Of a stretch of 7,673 nucleotides of DNA, positions 1-5,933 are shown piece by piece. The notes below the pieces were generated by a model that worked only from the letters and a program-made list of their open reading frames with translations, was not told the DNA's origin and made no database searches. The stretch spans positions 1-7,673 of the forward strand of contig JBFFGH010000107.1 in the NCBI GenBank assembly GCA_041557575.1, given 5' to 3'. Source of the DNA: GMQP-bins7 sp041557575 (GTDB lineage Bacteria > Actinomycetota > Thermoleophilia > Gaiellales > Gaiellaceae). A program made the position numbers and the translations under genes. Position 1 is the stretch's first letter, and each line of letters starts with the position of its first letter.

Positions 1-75
1 CGAGGCACCCAGGGCGAAGGCGAATACGACCGTGCAGAGGACGGCGAGGCGAGTCACGGCCCGTCGAGCGTACAC
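1..75 (-). CDS. Partial N-terminus of a probable exported protein
   Basis: Reading leftwards from a GTG at 75-73, the frame is open to the window edge and encodes 25 residues. They form a basic start (YARRAVTR) followed by a hydrophobic run (LAVLCTVVFAFALGAS), as in a Sec signal peptide or N-terminal membrane anchor. A second in-frame GTG at 57-55 is an equally possible start. The frame is closed by a TAA at 105-103, so the gene must begin in this stretch if it is real. I see no good ribosome binding site for either start. The product is unknown because the mature part lies outside the window. It is divergent from the deacetylase gene at 161. The call rests only on the signal-peptide-like composition and could be chance. 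Confidence 0.35.
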   Translation of the reverse strand, partial: MYARRAVTRLAVLCTVVFAFALGAS

Positions 76-126
76 GAGTCCGAAATCGCCATTTGCAGGG
101 GCTTACAGCTTCCGAACACGGAGGGC

Positions 127-154
127 TTGACGCGCGCAGGGAGGCCCGTATGCT
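127..154 (+). promoter_or_regulatory. Candidate promoter of the polysaccharide deacetylase gene
   Basis: TTGACG at 127-132 resembles a -35 box. TATGCT at 149-154 resembles a -10 box, with a 16-base spacer. Only six bases (CGCGCG) separate the -10 box from the GTG start at 161, so transcription would begin at or next to the start codon and the mRNA would be leaderless. This fits the lack of a usable Shine-Dalgarno: the GGGAGG at 139-144 is too far upstream. Leaderless mRNAs are common in actinobacteria. Prediction by eye only. Confidence 0.4.
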
Positions 155-160
155 CGCGCG

Positions 161-976
161 GTGAACGTGCCATTCGCCACGAGGGGAGCCCGGAGCGCAG
201 CCGTTCGTCTCTCTGTCGCCGGAACAGGGTTTGCTCTCGGGCTCGCCACTCTCGCCGGGCTCGCATCGGGGCGCAACATCGACACCGAAGCGAGCCGAGA
301 CGCGGCCGTACCGATACTCATGTACCACGTCGTCTCGGATCCACTTGCTAGCGCGCCTTTCCCTGAGCTGTACGTCAGCCCGAAGGACTTCGCAGGCCAG
401 ATGCGCTGGCTCGACAGGAACGGATACACGGCCGTGACCCTTCGCGACGTGTGGGATCACTGGCACCGTGGCGGACCCCTTCCCGAGCAACCGGTCGTCG
501 TCACGTTCGATGACGGCTACCGAAGCACCGCGACGAGAGCCGCGCAGGTGTTGCGAGTGCATCGGTGGCCGGGCGTTCTCAATCTCGATGCCAGCAACAT
601 CAACGCTGACGAGGGCTTCGGCGAGGATCGGATCGCGCAGCTGCTTCGCGCCGGGTGGGAGCTCAACTCTCATAGCCTCACCCACCCGGATCTGACGACG
701 CTCGGCAGGGACGCGCTCCTGGACGAAGTCTCCGGCTCGCGGAAGCTTCTTCGGAGGACGTTTCATGTTCCCGTCGACTTCTTCTGCTACCCCTCCGGCC
801 GCTTCGACGACCGGGTCGTCGCGGCCGTGAAGAGGGCGGGCTACCTCGGAGCGACGACCACGATCTACGGGCTCGCGCGGGCCGGGGATCCCTACCGACT
901 CGCACGAGTACGCGTGAACCGGAGCGACGGCGTCGACGGCTTCGCAGCGAAGCTCGTCGAGCTCGAGAAGCGCTGA
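161..976 (+). CDS. NodB-type polysaccharide deacetylase (CE4 family), membrane-anchored or secreted
   Basis: 271 residues. A basic N-terminus and a hydrophobic stretch at about residues 16-37 suggest export or a membrane anchor. The catalytic domain starts near PILMYHVV (51-58), common in extracellular CE4 enzymes. The NodB motifs follow: TFDDGY at 115-120 (Asp117 as presumed base, Asp118 as metal ligand), HSLTH at 171-175 (metal ligands His171 and His175), and CYPSGRFDD at 209-217 with Arg214. CE4 enzymes remove N- or O-acetyl groups from polymers such as peptidoglycan, chitin-like chains or poly-N-acetylglucosamine; the substrate here cannot be read from sequence. All core motifs are intact, so it should be active. 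GTG 161 is the only plausible start because an in-frame TGA lies at 128-130 with no other start codon after it. It converges with vapC, the stops being six bases apart. Confidence 0.93.
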   Translation: MNVPFATRGARSAAVRLSVAGTGFALGLATLAGLASGRNIDTEASRDAAVPILMYHVVSDPLASAPFPELYVSPKDFAGQMRWLDRNGYTAVTLRDVWDHWHRGGPLPEQPVVVTFDDGYRSTATRAAQVLRVHRWPGVLNLDASNINADEGFGEDRIAQLLRAGWELNSHSLTHPDLTTLGRDALLDEVSGSRKLLRRTFHVPVDFFCYPSGRFDDRVVAAVKRAGYLGATTTIYGLARAGDPYRLARVRVNRSDGVDGFAAKLVELEKR

Positions 977-985
977 CGCGCGTCA
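974..985. repeat. 12-bp perfect palindrome spanning two convergent stop codons
   Basis: TGACGCGCGTCA reads the same on both strands. Its left TGA is the stop of the deacetylase gene and, on the other strand, its right end is the TGA stop of vapC. The inter-stop gap is six bases. It could form only a small hairpin and has no T-tract, so a terminator role is weak. Confidence 0.6.
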
Positions 986-1417
986 GGCGACGAGCGGGTT
1001 GGCGACCGAGAGCTCGGGGAAGCGCGAGAAGTCGCGATCCGCGGTCCAGAGCGTCCGCGCGCCGTGACTGAGGCAGATCGCGGCGATGCGAGCGTCGTGC
1101 ACTCGGCCCCCGGTCGCGCGGCCCGACGCGAGGAGCCCGCGCAGCCGTGCCCAGTGGTCCGCGCTCTCGCCCAGGACGACGAGGCTCGGAGACTCGGCCC
1201 AGGCATCGACCTGCGCGATCGCCTCCTCGAGGGCCGAAGGTGGGTCGTAGACGCGCGGGTGGGTCACGACGGCGACGAACTCGTGGATGCAGGGCCACGG
1301 GATCGCCCACGGGCTCGGGCTCTCGGCAAGGCCGCGGAGTGCGGCCGAGGCGCGGTCGTGCAGCTCGGCGTCGCGCCGGTGCGCAGCGACGAGGAGGTTC
1401 GTGTCGACGGCGATCAG
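983..1417 (-). CDS. vapC: VapC-family PIN-domain ribonuclease toxin
   Basis: 144 residues if read from CTG at 1417-1415. The protein has the PIN-domain acidic set: Asp5 in IAVDTN (2-7), Glu46 in CIHEF (43-47), Asp108 in HDARIAA (107-113) and Asp127 in TADRDF (125-130). VapC proteins are Mg2+-dependent endoribonucleases that cut tRNA or rRNA and are held inactive by VapB. The length is normal for the family. No ATG, GTG or TTG lies in frame ahead of the conserved IAVDTN. The first GTG (codon 51) would delete Asp5 and Glu46. The CTG overlaps the vapB stop as CTGA, and a GAGGAG sits eight bases upstream inside vapB, fitting translational coupling. A CTG start is rare, so this start is an inference. 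A pseudogene or a sequencing error are the alternatives, but all four acidic residues are kept. Confidence 0.88.
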   Translation of the reverse strand: MIAVDTNLLVAAHRRDAELHDRASAALRGLAESPSPWAIPWPCIHEFVAVVTHPRVYDPPSALEEAIAQVDAWAESPSLVVLGESADHWARLRGLLASGRATGGRVHDARIAAICLSHGARTLWTADRDFSRFPELSVANPLVA

Positions 1418-1656
1418 CCGCCGCGCTCCTCGTAGACCGCCTCCCGGATGCGCTCCCAGCCGGCGCCGCGGAACTCCTCCGACAGGCCGCGACCGTCGAC
1501 CGACGCGTCTCGGAGGCTGAATACCCCCGCCGTCCGCGCCCCGAGGACGGTGCGAAGGCCCTCCTCGACGAGCGCGCGCAGCGTCGTTCCGTCGCGCGCC
1601 GCCCGCTTCTTCGCCTCCAGCAGGAGGCCGTCGGCGATCTCGATCGTCGTCTTCAT
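1414..1656 (-). CDS. vapB: VapB-family ribbon-helix-helix antitoxin
   Basis: 80 residues from ATG 1656-1654. The start MKTTIEIADGLLLEAKKRA, then RDGTTLRALVEEGLRTVL (21-38), is the typical beta strand plus two helices of the small antitoxins paired with PIN toxins. The strand binds DNA as a dimer. The acidic/aromatic tail (about 55-80: LSEEFRGAGWERIREAVYEE) is where such antitoxins usually bind and block the toxin. The frame continues upstream to a GTG at 1743, but those extra 29 residues run through the promoter and a hairpin and do not resemble the family, so the ATG is preferred. The gene is first in the operon and overlaps vapC by four bases. It is expected to be autoregulated from the repeats just upstream. 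There is no strong Shine-Dalgarno; the transcript may be leaderless. Confidence 0.9.
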   Translation of the reverse strand: MKTTIEIADGLLLEAKKRAARDGTTLRALVEEGLRTVLGARTAGVFSLRDASVDGRGLSEEFRGAGWERIREAVYEERGG

Positions 1657-1698
1657 ATGGCTCACTATATCTCTCTTCCCATATGTATGGGTCACTCT
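1657..1698 (-). promoter_or_regulatory. Probable vapBC promoter and VapB operator
   Basis: This is the most A+T-rich patch of the window. On the vapB strand, TATAGT (1669-1664) is a good -10 box only seven bases before the ATG, which suggests a leaderless mRNA. A clear -35 box is lacking; GTGACC (1695-1690) lies 20 bases upstream of the -10. Two repeat systems are present. One is a perfect inverted repeat at 1678-1691 (CCCATA, two bases, TATGGG). The other is a direct repeat TATGGSTCACTMT at 1686-1698 and 1656-1668, matching at 11 of 13 positions exactly 30 bases apart, about three helical turns. CATATG occurs at 1654-1659 and 1680-1685. Such repeats flanking a -10 box are what a ribbon-helix-helix antitoxin dimer would bind, by analogy with other VapBC operons. 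Confidence 0.55.
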
Positions 1699-1720
1699 GC
1701 GCGAGAGCTCACGAACGATT

Positions 1721-1739
1721 CCCGCCCGCGCCGGGCGGG
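1721..1739 (-). terminator. GC-rich hairpin, probable terminator of the menaquinone operon
   Basis: A perfect 8-bp stem, CCCGCCCG at 1721-1728 pairing with CGGGCGGG at 1732-1739, with a three-base loop. It begins 25 bases beyond the mqnC stop and lies upstream of the vapB promoter. No T-tract follows on the minus strand (AATCGTTCG), so it would be a T-less, high-GC type of terminator. The symmetry also lets it act as an insulator for the plus strand. Confidence 0.5.
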
Positions 1740-1744
1740 TCAAG

Positions 1745-1761
1745 GCGTCCGCTGGGGACGC
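1745..1761 (-). terminator. Second small hairpin directly after mqnC
   Basis: Arms GCGTCC (1745-1750) and GGACGC (1756-1761) give a 6-bp stem with a five-base loop, starting three bases after the mqnC stop codon. Together with the stronger hairpin at 1721-1739 it forms a tandem pair. No T-tract is present. It may protect the mRNA 3' end or help termination. Confidence 0.35.
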
Positions 1762-1764
1762 GTC

Positions 1765-2904
1765 TCAGAAGGTCCGAACTTCCCGATACAGCGTGTCGCG
1801 CTGCACCGGGGTCTTCCCCATCGCGCGGACGAGGTGCACGAGCTCGTCCGTCGTCGTGCGATGGGTCGTGCCGGCCGCGGAGACCACGTTCTCCTCGATC
1901 ATCACGGAGCCCATGTCGTCCGCGCCGAACGCGAGCGCGACCTGGCCGACCTTCATCCCCTGCGTGACCCACGAGGACTGGATGTGCGGGACGTTGTCGA
2001 GGTAGATCCTCGAGACCGCCTGCGTGAGCAGGTTGTCGAAGGACGTCGGCATGTCGTCGTCGGAGACGAAGTCGTCGATGCGGTTCCCGTCGCGCTGGAA
2101 CGTCCACGAGATGAAGGCGCGGAAGCCCCGCGTCTCGTCCTGGAGCTCGCGGATGCGGCGCATGTGCTCGACCCGCTCCTCGAGCGTCTCGACGTGGCCG
2201 TACATCATCGTCGCCGTCGTCGACATCCCGAGGCGGTGCGCCTGGCGCATGACCTCGAGCCACTCGTCCGACTTCGTCTTCTTCGGGGCGATGATCCGCC
2301 GGACGCGGTCGACGAGGATCTCCGCGCCGCCACCGGGCAGCGAGTCGAGGCCGGCGTCGCGCAGCCGCGCCAGCGTCTCGGCGATCGTGAGCTTCGAGCG
2401 GCGGGAGATGTGCTGCACCTCCGGCGGCGAGAGCGCGTGCAGATGGATCGCGTACCGCGCCTTGATCGAGCGGAAGAGGTCCTCGTAGAACTCGATCCCG
2501 AGGTCGGGGTGGTGCCCGCCCTGCATCAGGACTCCCGTGCCGCCGATCGCGAGCGTTTCCTCGATCTTCTTGTAGATGACCGGCTTCGGCAGGAGGTACG
2601 CCTCGCGCGTGTCACCGGGCCGGCGGTAGAACGCGCAGAAGTCGCAGTCCGTGACGCAGACGTTCGTGTAGTTGAGGTTCCGGTCGATGATGAACGTCAC
2701 CTTCGAGGGGTCCGTCAGGCGGTTGCGGATCTCGTCGGCCACGCGGCCGACTCCGACGAGGTCGCGGGAGCGAAGGAGCGCGATCGCGTCGTCGTCGGTG
2801 ATCCGCTCTCCGTCGAGCGCCTTCTCGAGCACCTCGCCGACGGCGGGCAGCTCCTGTTGGTGCCCGTCCGACGCGGTTGCAACGAGGTCGGCCGAGACCG
2901 TCAC
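1765..2904 (-). CDS. mqnC: Cyclic dehypoxanthine futalosine synthase (MqnC), radical SAM
   Basis: 379 residues, normal for MqnC. The enzyme uses a 4Fe-4S cluster and S-adenosylmethionine to turn dehypoxanthine futalosine into cyclic dehypoxanthine futalosine in the futalosine pathway to menaquinone. The radical SAM motif is CVTDCDFC, with Cys83, Cys87 and Cys90. MqnC is told from its paralogue MqnE by GGTGVLMQGGHHPDLGIEFY (121-140) and HLHALSPPEV (154-163). SLPGGGAEI (188-196) and MYGHVET (234-240) are shared radical SAM menaquinone-family motifs. The start is GTG at 2904-2902, which overlaps the mqnA stop as GTGA. A strong GGAGGAGGT lies six bases before it. The frame stays open further upstream, but only as an overlap with mqnA. 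Last gene of the operon; two hairpins follow. Confidence 0.95.
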   Translation of the reverse strand: MTVSADLVATASDGHQQELPAVGEVLEKALDGERITDDDAIALLRSRDLVGVGRVADEIRNRLTDPSKVTFIIDRNLNYTNVCVTDCDFCAFYRRPGDTREAYLLPKPVIYKKIEETLAIGGTGVLMQGGHHPDLGIEFYEDLFRSIKARYAIHLHALSPPEVQHISRRSKLTIAETLARLRDAGLDSLPGGGAEILVDRVRRIIAPKKTKSDEWLEVMRQAHRLGMSTTATMMYGHVETLEERVEHMRRIRELQDETRGFRAFISWTFQRDGNRIDDFVSDDDMPTSFDNLLTQAVSRIYLDNVPHIQSSWVTQGMKVGQVALAFGADDMGSVMIEENVVSAAGTTHRTTTDELVHLVRAMGKTPVQRDTLYREVRTF

Positions 2905-3662
2905 GCGGGCACCTCCTCCCGCACGAACCGGAGCTCGGGCACGTGCGCGAGCTCCCCGGCGTCGCGGGCCATCTCGAGGAACGTGTACAGGCCGGCCCGC
3001 TCCCTCGGGCCGAAGGAGAAGCGCAGCTTCTCGAAGTAGCGCGCGAGGAAGCCGGGCGGGTAGCCGTAGGCCGCGCTCGCCTGCGTCGCGAGCCGCTCGG
3101 GCTCGGAGCGCGCGAGCCGGACGGAGGCGACGAGGGAGTGCTCGAGCTCGATCAGCCCCTCGGCAACCGGTTCCGGTGCCGCCCACACGGCGAACACCAT
3201 CGGCAGGCCCGTCCGCTCGAGCCAGACCTTCCCGAGGTCGAAGTGCGGCGTGGGATCCTCGAACGCGCTCCGCAGCGCGGAGTCTCCGATGAGGAGGGTC
3301 GCATCGGCGTCCATGCCGAGCGGGACGATCTCCGCCCTCGGCAGGAGGACGCGGACGAGGACGACCGAGGTCGCACTCTCCGGCGTCACCGCGACCGACC
3401 GCACCTGGCCGAACGGCATGCGCGTGACGAGCTGGATGGAGTCCACCGCTCCCTCGGAGGAGACGCAGACGCGCGGGAGGATCCGCAGCCGGTCGGCGTT
3501 CCGCGCGTACTCGATCGAGGAGATCGGAGCGATGTCGAGCTCGCCGTCGAGGAGCATCCGGTTGAGCTCGGTCGGGACGCCCGAGACCTGCTCGACGTCG
3601 GCCTCCAGCCCGTAGAAGACGGGCGCCATGTTCACGTACGAGATGCGCCCCAGCCGGATCAT
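2901..3662 (-). CDS. mqnA: Chorismate dehydratase (MqnA)
   Basis: 253 residues, near the usual length. MqnA catalyses the first step of the futalosine pathway, dehydrating chorismate to 3-(1-carboxyvinyloxy)benzoate. It is a cytosolic enzyme with a fold like periplasmic binding proteins. Family motifs visible are RLGRISYVNMAPVFYGL (3-19), ELNRMLLDGELDIAPISSIEY (32-52), VSSEGAVDSIQLV (67-79) and IGDSALR (125-131). There is no signal peptide, as expected. The start is ATG 3662-3660, overlapping the upstream stop as ATGA with GGAGG five bases upstream. The gene sits between the small membrane protein gene and mqnC, overlapping each by four bases, so the genes are very likely translated from one mRNA. 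Confidence 0.94.
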   Translation of the reverse strand: MIRLGRISYVNMAPVFYGLEADVEQVSGVPTELNRMLLDGELDIAPISSIEYARNADRLRILPRVCVSSEGAVDSIQLVTRMPFGQVRSVAVTPESATSVVLVRVLLPRAEIVPLGMDADATLLIGDSALRSAFEDPTPHFDLGKVWLERTGLPMVFAVWAAPEPVAEGLIELEHSLVASVRLARSEPERLATQASAAYGYPPGFLARYFEKLRFSFGPRERAGLYTFLEMARDAGELAHVPELRFVREEVPA

Positions 3663-3916
3663 CGCCGCCTCCGGTAGAGGAAGAGCCCGCCCGCGACCGC
3701 GCAGATGGCGCTCCAGAGCACGATCGCCGGGATCGAGACGTTCGCCGTGACGGGCACGTCGTCCGAGAGGACGTAGGCGCCGAGGGTGAACAGGATCGAG
3801 ACGACGAAGATCGTCGCCGCGAAGAGCCCGAGCCCGTAGACGATCCACACCCAGATCGGCGTGCCGCCCGTTCCCCGCTCGGGGCCCTCCTTCTTCTGCT
3901 GCATGGTGCGGCTCAC
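3659..3916 (-). CDS. Small two-helix membrane protein of unknown function
   Basis: 85 residues from GTG 3916-3914, or 81 from ATG 3904-3902. I do not recognise the family. The N-terminus is charged (QQKKEGPERG). Two hydrophobic segments follow, about residues 21-47 (IWVWIVYGLG through FTLGAYVL) and 61-81 (SIPAIVLW through LFLY), with a short acidic loop (SDDVPVTANV) between. A RRRR tail ends the protein. By the positive-inside rule both ends would be cytoplasmic. GTG 3916 is preferred because it overlaps the mqnE stop as GTGA, the same junction style as its neighbours; neither start has a clear Shine-Dalgarno. It lies between mqnE and mqnA, whose products are soluble. It could help membrane placement of the late, lipophilic pathway steps, or be an unrelated passenger; this is speculation. 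Confidence 0.8.
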   Translation of the reverse strand: MSRTMQQKKEGPERGTGGTPIWVWIVYGLGLFAATIFVVSILFTLGAYVLSDDVPVTANVSIPAIVLWSAICAVAGGLFLYRRRR

Positions 3917-5034
3917 GACCGGGCCGGCTCGAAGCGCCGGAGCTCGTTGTAGAGGGTGTCGCGCTGGACGGGGATGCGCCCGGCCTCGCGGACGAAGCGG
4001 ACGAGCTCCTCGACCTTCTGCTCCGTCCCGGCGCTGGCTCCCGCGGCCTGGAAGATCTCCTCGCGCACGACCGTTCCCTGCACGTCGTTCGCGCCGAAGT
4101 GGAGGGCGACCGCCGCAAGCGGCATGCCCATCATGATCCAGTAGGCCTTGACGTTCGGCACGTTGTCGAGCATGAGGCGCGAGAACGCGAGCATCTTGAG
4201 GTCGTCCGCGCCGGTCGTGTGACGCCACCCACGACGCTCGAAGACGGTGTTCTCGGGGTGGAAGGCGAGCGGGATGAACGCGAGGAAGCCACCGGTGCGG
4301 TCCTGCTGCTCGCGCAGCCGGAGGATGTGGTCCACGCGCTCCTCGTACGTCTCGACGTGCCCGTAGAGCATCGTGCAGTGGGTGGGGATGCCCAGCCGGT
4401 GCGCGGTGTCGTGCACCTCGAACCAGATCTCGGGGCTCTCCTTGCCCGGGGCGACGAGCCGCCGGACGCGGTCGGCGAAGATCTCCGCTCCGCCGCCCGG
4501 CAGCGAGCCGAGGCCTACGTCCTTCAGCTCGCGAAGGACCTCCTCGTGGGTGAGGCCCGACAGCGTCGTCATGTGGTGGATCTCGGACGCCGTGTAGCAC
4601 TTGAGGTGCACCTCGGGGAGGGCCTCGTGGAGCTCGCGGATCGTGTCCCGGTAGAAGGCGAAGTCCACGTGCGGGTTCTCGCCGTTGACCATGTGGATCT
4701 CCGTGTACCCGGTGATCTCGCGCTGACGGAGGGCGTCCTCGACGAGCTCCTCCGGCGTCATCGTGTACGCGTGCGCCTGCTTGCGCGTGGCCGCGAAGGC
4801 GCAGAACTTGCACTTCACGCGGCAGACGTTGGTCTGGTTCACGTAGAGGTTCTGGACGAAGAAGACCTCGTCCGTCCCCCCGCGCAGGCGCCGGGCGTCG
4901 TCCGCGAGCTCGCCGAGCGTCAGGAGGTCGTCGGACTCGAGGATGGCGAGGCCGTCCTCGAAATCGAGGCGCTCACCGGCTTCGACCTTCTGCCGGATCG
5001 GCTCGAGCGTGCTCAGGGCCAGAACGGCGATCAG
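3913..5034 (-). CDS. mqnE: Aminofutalosine synthase (MqnE), radical SAM
   Basis: 373 residues if started at CTG 5034-5032. MqnE joins 3-(1-carboxyvinyloxy)benzoate to S-adenosylmethionine by radical addition, giving 6-amino-6-deoxyfutalosine. The cluster motif is CRVKCKFC (Cys71, Cys75, Cys78). EIHMVNGENPHVDFAFY (112-128) and KCYTASEI (145-152) mark MqnE rather than MqnC. SLPGGGAEIF (177-186), YGHVET (224-229) and PVQRDTLY (355-362) are shared with MqnC. No ATG, GTG or TTG exists in frame between the TAG at 5037-5035 and a GTG at codon 65. That GTG is only six codons before the first cluster cysteine and would remove the normal N-terminal region (EPIRQKVEAGERLDFEDGLAILESDDLL, 11-38). A CTG overlapping the upstream stop as CTGA is therefore the best start. 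AGGAG ends just three bases before it, rather close; ATC, the next codon, is an alternative. Confidence 0.93.
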   Translation of the reverse strand: MIAVLALSTLEPIRQKVEAGERLDFEDGLAILESDDLLTLGELADDARRLRGGTDEVFFVQNLYVNQTNVCRVKCKFCAFAATRKQAHAYTMTPEELVEDALRQREITGYTEIHMVNGENPHVDFAFYRDTIRELHEALPEVHLKCYTASEIHHMTTLSGLTHEEVLRELKDVGLGSLPGGGAEIFADRVRRLVAPGKESPEIWFEVHDTAHRLGIPTHCTMLYGHVETYEERVDHILRLREQQDRTGGFLAFIPLAFHPENTVFERRGWRHTTGADDLKMLAFSRLMLDNVPNVKAYWIMMGMPLAAVALHFGANDVQGTVVREEIFQAAGASAGTEQKVEELVRFVREAGRIPVQRDTLYNELRRFEPARS

Positions 5035-5933
5035 CTACTCCTCTCAACGACTGCCCAGGTCAGCGCTTCGAGCTCCTCTCGCCGGGGGGCCCCGTCGAGA
5101 CGAGCTCGGGCCTGCGAAGCGTAGTCGAGCGCAACCTCCCTGGACCGCTCGAGCGCACCCGTCGCTGCCACGCGGACGAGAACGCCCTCCTTCGGGCCGC
5201 CCGCCAGGGCCTCCGCGACGACCGGGTCCTCGCGAGAGGCGAGCAGGAGCGGCAGCGTCGGCGTGCCGTCGCGCAGGTCGGTGCCGGCGACCTTGCCGGT
5301 CTCGATCGTCTCGCCCGCGCAGTCGAGGACGTCGTCGGCGATCTGGAACGCGATGCCGAGCAGCCTCCCGTACTGTCCGCTCCCTCCGCCGAGCACGCAC
5401 GCCGCCTCGAACAGCTTTCCCGTCTTGAGCGCGCAGCGCTCGAGGTAGTCGTCGACCGGCGTGAGCGGGTCGTGGCGCTGGCGTCGCTGCATCGCCTCGC
5501 CGCGCGCGAGCCCGAGCGCGGCGTCGGCGAGGACGGCGACCGCGTCGGCATCACCGTCCTCCGCGAGCACCGAGAACGCGCGCGCGAAGAGGTAGTCGCC
5601 GGCGGCTTTCGCGGCCTCCGGGCCGTGCTCGCTCCAGGCTGACGCGCGCCCGCGCCTGACGAACGCGCCGTCGATGAGGTCGTCGTGCACGAGCGTCGCC
5701 ATGTGCACGAGCTCGACGGCCACCCCGGCGGCGACCGGGGGCTCGGCGTCGGGCGACGAGGACAGGAATGCGAGCGCGGGCCGAAGCCGCTTCCCTCCGG
5801 CCTCCACGGCCCCCGCCCCGACCTCCGCGACCAGGCCGGGGTAGAACGACACCGCGTCGAGCAGCCGCTCGTCGACCTCGGCGAGGTACTCGTCGAGCCC
5901 GGGAGCCGTGCGAACGACCTCCAGGGCCGTCAC
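5031..5933 (-). CDS. Long-chain (all-trans) polyprenyl diphosphate synthase
   Basis: 300 residues, slightly short for the family. It condenses isopentenyl diphosphate with an allylic primer to make the isoprenoid side chain, here most likely for menaquinone. Motifs in order: GGKRLRP (46-52), the first aspartate-rich motif DDLID (84-88), KTGKLFEAAC (170-179), and the second aspartate-rich motif DDVLD (200-204), then GTDLRDGTPTLP (217-228). The residues four and five before the first motif are Thr and Ala rather than aromatic, which in this family goes with long products (about C30-C50); exact length cannot be read. The GTG start at 5933-5931 overlaps the menG stop as GTGA, with GGAGGT six bases upstream. 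It overlaps mqnE by four bases. Heptaprenyl, octaprenyl or nonaprenyl synthase are all possible names. Confidence 0.92.
   Translation of the reverse strand: MTALEVVRTAPGLDEYLAEVDERLLDAVSFYPGLVAEVGAGAVEAGGKRLRPALAFLSSSPDAEPPVAAGVAVELVHMATLVHDDLIDGAFVRRGRASAWSEHGPEAAKAAGDYLFARAFSVLAEDGDADAVAVLADAALGLARGEAMQRRQRHDPLTPVDDYLERCALKTGKLFEAACVLGGGSGQYGRLLGIAFQIADDVLDCAGETIETGKVAGTDLRDGTPTLPLLLASREDPVVAEALAGGPKEGVLVRVAATGALERSREVALDYASQARARLDGAPRREELEALTWAVVERSS

Noticed and set aside
79..116. TCCGAA repeated 32 bases apart in the left intergenic gap
   Set aside because: Six-base repeats in a short stretch are expected by chance and no promoter element is tied to them.
150..164. Tiny upstream frame ATG-CTC-GCG-CGG-TGA whose stop overlaps the deacetylase GTG
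   Set aside because: Its ATG lies inside the proposed -10 box, so it would not be transcribed from that promoter, and four codons can occur by chance.
1147..3039. Very long plus-strand open frame (630 codons) opposite mqnC, vapB and vapC
   Set aside because: It has arginine-, aspartate- and valine-rich low-complexity composition, no recognisable domain, and lies antisense to genes with clear family motifs. Stop codons are rare in such frames at high G+C.
4099..5124. Long plus-strand open frame (341 codons) antisense to mqnE
   Set aside because: Same compositional shadow effect; mqnE on the other strand has intact radical SAM motifs.
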